Positions 8,355 to 15,391 of a stretch of 36,943 bases of DNA are shown one piece after another. The notes under the pieces were generated by a model. The model worked only from the letters and a program-made list of their open reading frames with translations. It did no database searches and was not told the origin of the DNA. The position numbers and the translations under genes were made by a program. Position 1 is the first letter of the stretch. Every line of letters begins with the position of its first letter. Origin of the DNA: Candidatus Laterigemmans baculatus (GTDB lineage Bacteria; Planctomycetota; Planctomycetia; Pirellulales; Pirellulaceae); contig NZ_WRPR01000021.1 in assembly GCF_010367455.1 (NCBI RefSeq), positions 1 to 36,943 on the forward strand. The letters are read 5' to 3'.

Positions 8355-9380
8355 ATGCGCGCGATCCGTCTGAACAGCCCCCAGCAGTTCGTCCCCATCG
8401 ATCTCGACGAACCGCCCCCTCCGGGCGCAGGACAGGCCTTGGTGCGAACGCATCAGATGGGCATTTGTGGGACCGACCTCGGCGGCTACCTCGGCAAGAT
8501 GCCGTTCTTCAATTACCCCCGAATCATCGGCCATGAACTGGGCGTCGAGGTTTTGGAGGTGGGGCCAGGGGTGAGCGGGGTGCGGCCCGGAGATCGCTGC
8601 AGCGTCGAGCCGTATCTGAATTGCGGACGCTGCTATCCCTGCCGCCGCGGTGCGACGAACTGCTGCGAATCGAATCAAACGCTCGGGGTGATGTGCGACG
8701 GAGGGCTCTGCGAGCGTTTCGTGATCCGGGCCGACAAGCTGCACGTCTCCCGCTCGCTCAGCTACGAGCAACTGGCTTTGGTGGAGACGCTGGCCATCGG
8801 CTGCCACGCGGCGAATCGCGGCGGCAACGGAGCCAACGATCAAGTGCTGATCGTCGGCGCCGGGCCGATCGGCTTGGCGACTCTCGAATTCGTCAGGCTC
8901 TCCGGCGCCACACTGACCGTGATGGACATGCTCGAGTCACGCCTCGAGTTCTGTCGCGAAACGTACGGCATTGAGAATCGGATCCGCTATGAGTCGGACG
9001 AGCAAGCCTTGGACGAGGTCTTACAGTTGACCGGCGGCGATCGGTATCCGGTCGTGATCGATGCGACCGGCAACCATCACTCGATGACCGGAGCGATGCA
9101 GTTCGTGGCCCACACCGGGACGCTGGTTTACGTCGGCATCACCAGCCAGACGCTGTGCTTCCCGCACCCCGTGCTTCACAAACCGGAGATGACACTCAAG
9201 GCCAGCCGCAATGCGTTGCCCAGCGATTTCTCGAGAATCATCCGTCTGATCGAAGAGGGCACGATCGACACCGCCCCCTGGATCACCCACCGCACCGATC
9301 TGGAGCGGATGATCGACGAGTTCCCAAGCTACGCGAAACCGGAAAGCGGAGTGATCAAAGCCGTGGTGAAGGTCAGCTAA
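8355..9380 (+). CDS. Zinc-dependent alcohol dehydrogenase (MDR), probable L-galactonate-5-dehydrogenase
   Basis: Predicted 341-residue medium-chain dehydrogenase. The catalytic zinc site is Cys38 in GICGTD and His60-Glu61 in GHE. The structural zinc loop is complete with Cys90, Cys93, Cys96 and Cys104. The nucleotide fold is VGAGPIGLA, and the following strand ends in Asp (TVMDM), which favours NAD. Family members oxidise secondary hydroxyls of polyols and sugar acids. The E. coli homologue type LgoD (YjjN) oxidises L-galactonate at C5 to D-tagaturonate. That assignment here rests on context: an L-galactose dehydrogenase-like gene sits upstream and a tagaturonate epimerase downstream. A generic polyol dehydrogenase remains possible. 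Confidence 0.85.
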   Translation: MRAIRLNSPQQFVPIDLDEPPPPGAGQALVRTHQMGICGTDLGGYLGKMPFFNYPRIIGHELGVEVLEVGPGVSGVRPGDRCSVEPYLNCGRCYPCRRGATNCCESNQTLGVMCDGGLCERFVIRADKLHVSRSLSYEQLALVETLAIGCHAANRGGNGANDQVLIVGAGPIGLATLEFVRLSGATLTVMDMLESRLEFCRETYGIENRIRYESDEQALDEVLQLTGGDRYPVVIDATGNHHSMTGAMQFVAHTGTLVYVGITSQTLCFPHPVLHKPEMTLKASRNALPSDFSRIIRLIEEGTIDTAPWITHRTDLERMIDEFPSYAKPESGVIKAVVKVS

Positions 9381-9448
9381 CATGTCGGACGCGATACATC
9401 GCCCGAGAGGCCAAACTTGCGGCAGTACGTCACGAAACAGTGTGACAA

Positions 9449-9521
9449 ATCAGCCGCCACGCGCTAGCGTCCGGTTTCTGCGGAATCTGTGAGAACCGGA
9501 CGCTAGCGCGTGGCGGCTGAT
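9449..9521. repeat. GCTAGC-type palindromic interspersed repeat, copy 3
   Basis: 73 bp with near-perfect arms, from ATCAGCCGCCACGCGCTAGC to GCTAGCGCGTGGCGGCTGAT. It sits in the largest gap of the sugar cluster, between the zinc dehydrogenase and the epimerase. It is the most symmetrical copy in the window. Confidence 0.92.
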
Positions 9522-9568
9522 GAATAACCCGGGCGCACGTAACAGCGACCGACTTGATGGAGAATTTG

Positions 9569-10825
9569 ATGCTCGAGCTGTCCAAGTATTCCTTCGGCGT
9601 CGGAGATCGCTTTGCCCATCAAGCCAAGCCACAACTGCGGGCTTGCCAGTTGGCGGCCGAGCAGGGTGTCGAAGTCACGCCCGTGTGGAATAAATCCAAC
9701 CGCGAACACTCGACCGTCGGTTCTCGACCCTGCAGTGTTCGCGTGGCGGCGGACGAAGCGGTGCGGGAACTGGGCTGGAACCAACCGTACCATGTCGATG
9801 CTGATCATATTGGGCTGAGCACGGTCGAGCCCTTTCTCGATTCGTCCGACTTCTACACCCTCGATGTGGCCGATTGGATCGGGCGACCGGCCGCCGAAGC
9901 AGACATCTCCAGCTTCATCGAAAGGCATCCGCATCTAAGCGGGACGATCGTCGTCCCGGGCATCGCTTCGCCGCTGGAGATCCCCCGCGCCGAAGTCCGC
10001 CGCATCGTCGGTCACTATTTGTTGGCCGTTCAACAAGCAGGACAGATCTACCGGCACATCGAAGCGGCCAAGGGAGCGGGAACGTTCATCGCGGAAGTTT
10101 CGATGGATGAGACCGACCAGCCGCAGACACCACCAGAGCTGCTGGTCATCCTCGCAGCCCTCGCCGACGAATCGATTCCGCTGCAAACGATCGCCCCCAA
10201 GTTCACGGGGAGATTCAACAAAGGAGTCGACTACGTGGGGGACGTGGCCCAGTTCGAGCGGGAGTTCTCGGACGATCTCGCCGTGATTGCCTACGCCGTC
10301 AAACATTTTGGGCTGCCAGCGAACCTCAAGCTGAGCGTGCATTCGGGGAGCGACAAATTTTCGATCTACGCGCCGATGCGGCGGGCGCTGCGGAGATTTG
10401 ACGCGGGGGTGCATCTCAAGACCGCCGGCACGACTTGGCTCGAAGAGGTCATCGGACTCGCCGAATCGGGAGGCGAAGGTTTGGCGTTGGCCCAGCAGAT
10501 CTACGCCGCGGCGGTGGAGGACCAAGAGGCATTGTGTGCTCCTTATGCCACCGTCATCGACATCGACGCCCGTCGCTTGCCGACCGCGGCCGAGGTTCAG
10601 GGCTGGTCGTCCGAGCAGTTCGTCGCGGCGCTGCGGCATGATCCAAGCGAGCCGCGGTTCAACCCCCACCTCCGCCAACTGATCCATGTGGGTTATAAAA
10701 TCGCGGCGCGGATGGGTGATCGGTACCTGCGCATGTTGGAATCGTGCGAAGAAACCATCGCCAAGAATGTCACCGAGAATCTCTACGAGCGTCATCTGAA
10801 GCCGCTGCTGATCGACGACGTTTGA
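9569..10825 (+). CDS. uxaE: Tagaturonate epimerase family protein (UxaE-like)
   Basis: Predicted 418-residue protein matching the UxaE family, which epimerises D-tagaturonate to D-fructuronate and replaces the classical altronate branch of hexuronate catabolism. Characteristic segments as I remember them: KYSFGVGDRFAHQ at the N-terminus, VWNKSNREHSTVGS, HVDADHIGL, LDVADWIG, EVSMDETDQPQTPPE, KFTGRFNKGVDYVGD, KLSVHSGSDKFS and HLKTAGTTWLEE. The His/Asp/Glu-rich loops are the likely metal site. The ATG at 9569 is chosen because GGAG lies 6 bases upstream; ATG 9557 is in frame and possible. The next gene is an SDR that would reduce fructuronate, which strongly supports the call. Confidence 0.85.
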   Translation: MLELSKYSFGVGDRFAHQAKPQLRACQLAAEQGVEVTPVWNKSNREHSTVGSRPCSVRVAADEAVRELGWNQPYHVDADHIGLSTVEPFLDSSDFYTLDVADWIGRPAAEADISSFIERHPHLSGTIVVPGIASPLEIPRAEVRRIVGHYLLAVQQAGQIYRHIEAAKGAGTFIAEVSMDETDQPQTPPELLVILAALADESIPLQTIAPKFTGRFNKGVDYVGDVAQFEREFSDDLAVIAYAVKHFGLPANLKLSVHSGSDKFSIYAPMRRALRRFDAGVHLKTAGTTWLEEVIGLAESGGEGLALAQQIYAAAVEDQEALCAPYATVIDIDARRLPTAAEVQGWSSEQFVAALRHDPSEPRFNPHLRQLIHVGYKIAARMGDRYLRMLESCEETIAKNVTENLYERHLKPLLIDDV

Positions 10826-10874
10826 ATCGCCGCTTCGACGAAGACTCCCGATCCATTCCCCCAAGGCATGAGCT

Positions 10875-11687
10875 GTGAAAAACGATTTGTTCAATCTTGA
10901 AGGTCAGACTGCGGTCGTCATCGGCGGAACCGGAGCCCTCGGTGGCGCGATGGCCGAGGCGCTCGGAAGTGCGGGAGCGAAAGTCGTCGTCGGCGGGCGG
11001 AATGCCGAGCGGGGTCAGGAATGCGTCGAGCGGATCGAGGGAGCTGGCGGCAAAGCGATCTTCCAGAGCATGGATGTGCTCGATCAGGGCTCGCTGATCG
11101 AAGCCCGCGAAGCGATCCTCCAGAGCTGTGGATCGGTCGATATTCTGCTCAACGCGGCCGGTGGCAATCACCCCGACGCGACGCTCCCCCCCGGAGCCGA
11201 TTTCTGCAAGTTGCCGCTCGAGGCCTGGAACACGGTCTTCAATCTCAACTTGGTCGGCGGCGTGTTGCTCCCCTCCCAAGTGTTCGGCGAAGCGATGCTC
11301 ACTGCCGGCCGCGGGAGCATTATCAACATCGCCTCGATGTCGGGGATGATCCCGCTCAGCCGCGTCGTCGCCTACTCAGCGGCCAAGAGCGCGGTGATCA
11401 ACTTGACGCAGTTCCTCGCCCGCGAATGGGCCACCAAGGGGATCCGCGTCAACGCGCTCAGCCCCGGATTCTTTCCCGCCGACCAGAACCGCAAGCTGTT
11501 GTTCCAGCCCGACGGCAGCTACACCGAGCGGGGTCAGCAGATCATCGGCCACACGCCCATGGCTCGCTTCGGCGACCCGGAAGAACTCGCCGGAGCCATC
11601 GTGTGGCTAGCCTCCTCCAAAGCCTCGTCGTTCGTGACCGGGCAGAACATCGTCGTCGACGGAGGCTTCTCGTCCACGACCATCTGA
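10875..11687 (+). CDS. SDR family oxidoreductase, probable D-mannonate oxidoreductase (fructuronate reductase)
   Basis: Predicted 270-residue classical short-chain dehydrogenase. The cofactor motif is GGTGALG (17-23), the active site has Tyr167 and Lys171 in YSAAK with the catalytic Ser in NIASMSGM, and it ends with the family tail TGQNIVVDGGFS. The NAAGGNHP segment and the long LSPGFFPADQNRKLL loop recall SDR-type D-mannonate oxidoreductases such as B. subtilis YjmF, which interconvert D-fructuronate and D-mannonate. The upstream uxaE gene supplies exactly that substrate. The start is GTG; the ATG 7 bases earlier is out of frame. It is separated from the next gene by 9 bp, so co-transcription is likely. 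Confidence 0.85.
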   Translation: MKNDLFNLEGQTAVVIGGTGALGGAMAEALGSAGAKVVVGGRNAERGQECVERIEGAGGKAIFQSMDVLDQGSLIEAREAILQSCGSVDILLNAAGGNHPDATLPPGADFCKLPLEAWNTVFNLNLVGGVLLPSQVFGEAMLTAGRGSIINIASMSGMIPLSRVVAYSAAKSAVINLTQFLAREWATKGIRVNALSPGFFPADQNRKLLFQPDGSYTERGQQIIGHTPMARFGDPEELAGAIVWLASSKASSFVTGQNIVVDGGFSSTTI

Positions 11688-11696
11688 GCATCCGGC

Positions 11697-12515
11697 ATGA
11701 AATCTTGCATTACCGTCAGCTTGGTCGAAGAAGCCCGCGGCGGACCGTTTGTGTTGTGGGATAGCTTGCGAGCCGCGTGCGAGCTCGCCGAGCGATTGGG
11801 GTTTGACGCGATCGAGATTTTCGCGGCTGGCCCCGACGCCGTCGACCCACGCGAACTCCACTCGCTGCTCGACGACCACTCGCTGCGGCTGGCCGCTGTC
11901 GGGACCGGCGCGGGCTGGGTCAAACATCGCCTGCAACTGGCCGATCCCGACCCCGCACAGCGTCGCCGGGCGGTCGATTTTGTCCGCTCGATGATCGACT
12001 TCGGCGGCCCCTTCGGCGCCGCGGCGATCATCGGTTCGATGCAGGGACGGCATGGCGACGAGGTCAGCCCCGAGCAGGCCCGAGGCTATTTGGCCGAAGC
12101 CTTGGAGGCGTGCGGAGAGCATGCGGCTCCGTTCCAAACGCCGCTGTTCTACGAGCCGCTGAACCGCTACGAGACGAATCAGATCACGACCGTGGACGCG
12201 GGCGTGGGTCTGCTCGAGCACCTCTCCACCAAGAACGTCAAACTGCTGTGCGATTTGTTCCACATGCAGATCGAAGAGTGCGACGTCGCCGCGGCGCTCC
12301 GCCGCGGAGGACGGCACGTGGGGCACGTCCACTTTGTCGACAGCAACCGCCGTCCCGTGGGCGGAGGCCACACCGACTTTCGGCCAATCGTGCAGGCGCT
12401 CCGCGACATCGACTACTCGGGCTACCTCTCGGCCGAAGCCTTTCCCCATCCCAATCCACAGGCGGCGGCCGAGCAAACCATCCGTGCGTTCCGTTATTGG
12501 ACCGGTTGCCCGTAG
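11697..12515 (+). CDS. Sugar phosphate isomerase/epimerase (TIM barrel, ketose 3-epimerase-like)
   Basis: Predicted 272-residue TIM-barrel enzyme of the xylose-isomerase-like family. The metal-binding set is visible: Glu in LFYEPLNRYETN, Asp and His in LCDLFHMQIEE, His in VGHVHFVDSN, and Glu in LSAEAFPHP. This pattern resembles D-tagatose/D-psicose 3-epimerases and hydroxypyruvate-isomerase-like proteins. It starts 9 bp after the SDR stop codon and is in the same presumed operon. It has no obvious step in the L-galactose to mannonate route, so it may handle another ketose or ketouronate. Its substrate is not deducible from sequence. Confidence 0.85.
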   Translation: MKSCITVSLVEEARGGPFVLWDSLRAACELAERLGFDAIEIFAAGPDAVDPRELHSLLDDHSLRLAAVGTGAGWVKHRLQLADPDPAQRRRAVDFVRSMIDFGGPFGAAAIIGSMQGRHGDEVSPEQARGYLAEALEACGEHAAPFQTPLFYEPLNRYETNQITTVDAGVGLLEHLSTKNVKLLCDLFHMQIEECDVAAALRRGGRHVGHVHFVDSNRRPVGGGHTDFRPIVQALRDIDYSGYLSAEAFPHPNPQAAAEQTIRAFRYWTGCP

Positions 12516-12586
12516 GCCGGTGCCCCCTAGACCGCTTGCCCGCGCGTTCAATCCTCCACCAGCCCACACCTCGAGGAGTCCTCGCG

Positions 12587-13033
12587 ATGCTGCGTCACAC
12601 GCTGATCCATCCGCAGATCAATGCTGTTCTCGGTGCCGCCGGACATCACGCGACGGTGCTGATCGCCGACGGAAATTATCCCGCATCGACCAAGCGAGGT
12701 CCGCGTGCGGAGCTGGTCAGTTTGAATCTGATGCCAGGGGTCGTGAGCTGCGATCAAGTCTTGCAAGCGATCCTCTCGGCCGTGCCCGTCGAAGCGGTTC
12801 GCACGATGCAGACCGAAGCGAGCGGGCCGTACGCGCTCTCGGGCGATCCGCCGGTCTGGGAAGATTACCGCCGCACGATTCAGCGAGCCGGTCTCGATCT
12901 GCAACTGGTGCCGACCGAGAAGTGGGAATTTTACGAAGCAGTTTCCAACGACGATCACATCCTCACCGTCCAGACGGCCGACCAACAACGCTACGCTAAT
13001 ATCCTGCTGACCATCGGCGTGCGGATGGATTGA
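12587..13033 (+). CDS. RbsD/FucU family sugar mutarotase
   Basis: Predicted 148-residue member of the RbsD/FucU family, which interconverts anomers of L-fucose and related sugars or of ribose. It shows the early LIHPQI and AAGHHATVLIADGNYP block (His20/His21, Asp28 as likely catalytic residues) and the C-terminal QTADQQRYANILLTIG segment. The length matches E. coli FucU (140). A GAGGAG ribosome site precedes the ATG at 12587. Supplying the right anomer to a C1 sugar dehydrogenase fits the cluster. L-fucose and L-galactose share ring stereochemistry, so either could be used. Confidence 0.9.
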   Translation: MLRHTLIHPQINAVLGAAGHHATVLIADGNYPASTKRGPRAELVSLNLMPGVVSCDQVLQAILSAVPVEAVRTMQTEASGPYALSGDPPVWEDYRRTIQRAGLDLQLVPTEKWEFYEAVSNDDHILTVQTADQQRYANILLTIGVRMD

Positions 13034-13065
13034 GCACCGGATCCGTTCCTTCAGAGGCCCCCCTC

Positions 13066-13941
13066 GTGATCATCGATTCGCATCAGCACTTCTGGAAGCT
13101 CGACCTGCCGTTTGACTACGACTGGCTGAAGTCAGCCGAACACGCTCCGATCCACCACGATTACCTGCCCGAAGACTTGCTGGTGGAGATGCGTCGCGCC
13201 GGGGTCGACCGGGCCGTGTTCGTGCAGACGCAGCACAACTTGGAAGAGAACCGCTGGGCGCTGGAGTTGGCCGAACGGAATCCTTGGATCGCCGGCATCG
13301 TCGGCTGGGTCGATTTGACCAGTGACCAGTGCGAAGCTCAGTTGGCCGAGTTCACCAGCCATCGTCGCTTCGTGGGCATCCGTCACATCACGCAGGATGA
13401 ACCCGATGACGACTTCCTCATCAGCGCTCCGGTGCTCCGCGGCTTGAGGGTCTTGGAAAAGCACGCCGTGCCATTCGACCTGCTGCTGCACACGCGTCAC
13501 CTCCGGCACGTACCGACGCTCGCCACGCAGCTGCCAACCCTGCCGATGGTGATCGATCATCTGGCAAAACCGCACATCCGAGCCCGCCAGCTCGATGCGT
13601 GGAGCCAGGATTTCCGCCGCGCGGCCGAGCACCCGAACGTCTACTGCAAGCTCTCCGGGATGGTCACCGAAGCCGACTGGTACGCCTGGAAACCAGCCGA
13701 CCTGAAGCCGTACGTCGACACGGCCCTCGATTGCTTCGGACCCGAGCGTTGCATGTTCGGCTCGGACTGGCCGGTCTGCGAATTGGCCGCTTCCTACCGC
13801 GACGTCGTCGAGACCCTCCGCGGACTCCTCGCCGGCCTCTCGGCATCCGAGCAGGCTTCCATCTTCGGCCGGACCGCCAAGCAGTTCTACCAGCTGTCCC
13901 CTGCGGCGGAACCGAGTGCTGCTTCCGCCGCCGAGCGGTAG
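13066..13941 (+). CDS. Amidohydrolase family sugar lactonase (L-fucono-/L-galactono-1,5-lactonase type)
   Basis: Predicted 291-residue TIM-barrel amidohydrolase of the COG3618 kind, which includes L-fucono-1,5-lactonase and L-rhamnono/galactono lactonases. Visible are the N-terminal IDSHQHFW metal motif, the middle FVQTQHNLEEN and GIRHITQDEPD segments, LPMVIDHLAKP (His on a later strand) and the terminal MFGSDWPVCEL with the catalytic Asp region. The GTG at 13066 is chosen because it gives the usual start directly at VIIDSHQHF with an AGAGG upstream; the TTG at 13030 overlapping the mutarotase stop is less likely. The gene is adjacent to the mutarotase and in one run with the C1 dehydrogenase, which would produce its lactone substrate. 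It is the last gene of the cluster. Confidence 0.88.
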   Translation: MIIDSHQHFWKLDLPFDYDWLKSAEHAPIHHDYLPEDLLVEMRRAGVDRAVFVQTQHNLEENRWALELAERNPWIAGIVGWVDLTSDQCEAQLAEFTSHRRFVGIRHITQDEPDDDFLISAPVLRGLRVLEKHAVPFDLLLHTRHLRHVPTLATQLPTLPMVIDHLAKPHIRARQLDAWSQDFRRAAEHPNVYCKLSGMVTEADWYAWKPADLKPYVDTALDCFGPERCMFGSDWPVCELAASYRDVVETLRGLLAGLSASEQASIFGRTAKQFYQLSPAAEPSAASAAER

Positions 13942-13943
13942 GC

Positions 13944-13990
13944 TTGCCCTCCCCGCTCGTTCCTCGTGACCCTCCCGGGGGGAGGGTGAC
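13944..13990. repeat. Half copy of the GGGAGGG MITE-like element
   Basis: About 47 bp matching the reverse complement of the left arm of the element at 4011-4143, with only a few differences. It contains a self-complementary ACCCTCCCGG/GGGAGGGT hairpin. It lies between convergent genes, immediately after the lactonase stop codon, and could act as a transcription stop for either strand, although no T-run follows it. Confidence 0.8.
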
Positions 13991-14003
13991 GTCGTGGCCC
14001 GCC

Positions 14004-14043
14004 ACCGTATCCCAAGGGCGACCGTATCCCAAGGGCGACCGTC
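14004..14043. repeat. 17-bp tandem repeat, 2.3 copies
   Basis: ACCGTATCCCAAGGGCG occurs twice head to tail, followed by a partial third copy. It sits between the convergent lactonase and membrane-protein genes. No function is evident. Confidence 0.85.
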
Positions 14044-14066
14044 TCCTAATAAGGGAACTCGCCGCG

Positions 14067-15227
14067 CTACCACGAGGTGAACGGGACGGGCCACTCGAAG
14101 AACGGGACGGGAACCAGCACCGCGTGTTGCTCGAGCATGCTCCAGGCGCCGTACCAGGAGGTGTACTGCGTGAAGAACAGCACGAAGACGTAGAAGGCCA
14201 CGAGCGGGACCGCAGCCAAGCGGGCGGTCCAGCGGAACAGACCGTACCGCGGCCGATCGCGGCGCATGGCTCGTCCCATCGCCCAACCGGTCAGCAGACG
14301 AGCCGGAAAAATGAAGACCACGAAGACGAGGCTCAACACGCCGACCACTTCCTGCGGCGTGGCCTCGATCTTCAGCAGGTAAAGGGGCAGGGCGGAAGCG
14401 AGCGTGACGAGGAGCGCGAACCAGAAAGCCAGCGGGGCGCGGCGGAAGTCTTGCCGAACCGTGCCAATCCGCCAGAAGGCGGCGAGCCGGTTTTCGGCCG
14501 CAAAGCGGGTTTGCAGGAACGGTAAATACAGCATCACGACCGCCAGCAGCACGCCGCCGAGCAGCCCGAGCAGGGCTGCCGCACCACTGCCTGCTCCACC
14601 ACCACCGGCCGCTCCTGCTTGCGGCAACCGCGTCGAGGCGACCAGCAGCAACGTGGGAACCAGCAGCCACAGGACCGCGCCGATGAACCCCCTGGTCCCC
14701 AACCAAAAGTAGTGTGGCAAGTGCAGGGCGGCGACGAACTCCCAAGCCCCGTCTCGCGCTTCGGCCCACCACCGGCCGCGACGAAACGTGCGAATGAGCC
14801 GCAGCGGAGCCGGCCATAAAAAATGCCGCAGCCGCCCCCCCCGCAGCCACGCCCAGAGCAGGTGCACCGCGGCCACGGCGGTCAACCCGATCAAGGCGAT
14901 CCGCAGCGTTCGCGCCGCCGGGCTTCCGCTCGCCACCAGCTCGGCCGAATGCCACTGATTCGAGAGGACGCGGAGCGGCAGCAGAATCAACCAACTGCCG
15001 ACGACCAGGCTGCCGACGCGAGCCGCTTTGCGGACGCCGACCAGCCCGTCGCGAAGTCGCCCCGAGCGGGCCACGCGCCCGGAGACCTCGAGCAGGTATC
15101 CCAGGCTGAGCAATTGCACGATTGGGATGCTCGCCAGCACCGCCAGGGCAGCGATCAGGCTGAGGAGGCCAAAGCACCACTCCCACCCGCTACCGATCTG
15201 CCGGAACAGCCACTTCAGTGTCGTCAT
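14067..15227 (-). CDS. Polytopic membrane protein of unknown function (DUF4013-like)
   Basis: Predicted 386-residue integral membrane protein with about seven hydrophobic segments. The clearest are near residues 20-45, 70-90, 108-128, 178-200, 220-240, 272-295, 300-322 and 336-360. A Gly/Ala-rich linker (AAGGGGAGSGAAALLG) precedes one of them. The N-terminal SLGYLLEVSGRVARSG segment after the first membrane span resembles planctomycete DUF4013-type proteins, a call made from memory and tentative. No catalytic motif is seen. It is transcribed divergently from the DUF1549/1553 gene and convergently to the sugar cluster. Confidence 0.75.
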   Translation of the reverse strand: MTTLKWLFRQIGSGWEWCFGLLSLIAALAVLASIPIVQLLSLGYLLEVSGRVARSGRLRDGLVGVRKAARVGSLVVGSWLILLPLRVLSNQWHSAELVASGSPAARTLRIALIGLTAVAAVHLLWAWLRGGRLRHFLWPAPLRLIRTFRRGRWWAEARDGAWEFVAALHLPHYFWLGTRGFIGAVLWLLVPTLLLVASTRLPQAGAAGGGGAGSGAAALLGLLGGVLLAVVMLYLPFLQTRFAAENRLAAFWRIGTVRQDFRRAPLAFWFALLVTLASALPLYLLKIEATPQEVVGVLSLVFVVFIFPARLLTGWAMGRAMRRDRPRYGLFRWTARLAAVPLVAFYVFVLFFTQYTSWYGAWSMLEQHAVLVPVPFFEWPVPFTSW

Positions 15228-15327
15228 CCGTCGAGAACCATCGGGGAGGATCGGTGGGTCAAGATTTCGTTCCGCCGAACGAATCTCTCCACATTACTGA
15301 AACCCGCCGCGGAACACCGGGGTTTCG

Positions 15328-15333
15328 TATAAT
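15328..15333 (+). promoter_or_regulatory. Candidate -10 box upstream of the DUF1549/DUF1553 gene
   Basis: A consensus TATAAT stands out in GC-rich sequence 59 bases before the chosen GTG start. No good -35 hexamer is found at the usual spacing, so the promoter call is weak. It lies in the divergent region between the membrane-protein gene and the DUF1549/1553 gene. Confidence 0.35.
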
Positions 15334-15391
15334 GAGCCAAAGAGGCAATTTCGCTCGGGCTCGTCCTTCCGCCTTGACTTCGGGAGCTCTC

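Noticed and set aside
13030-13065. TTG start for the lactonase overlapping the mutarotase stop
   Set aside because: The extension gives a non-conserved N-terminus; GTG 13066 begins directly at the family's metal-binding strand and has an AGAGG upstream.
13132-15186. 684-codon minus-strand frame spanning the lactonase and membrane-protein genes
   Set aside because: It overlaps two well-supported genes on both strands, has low-complexity Arg/Ala/Gly content and no domain.
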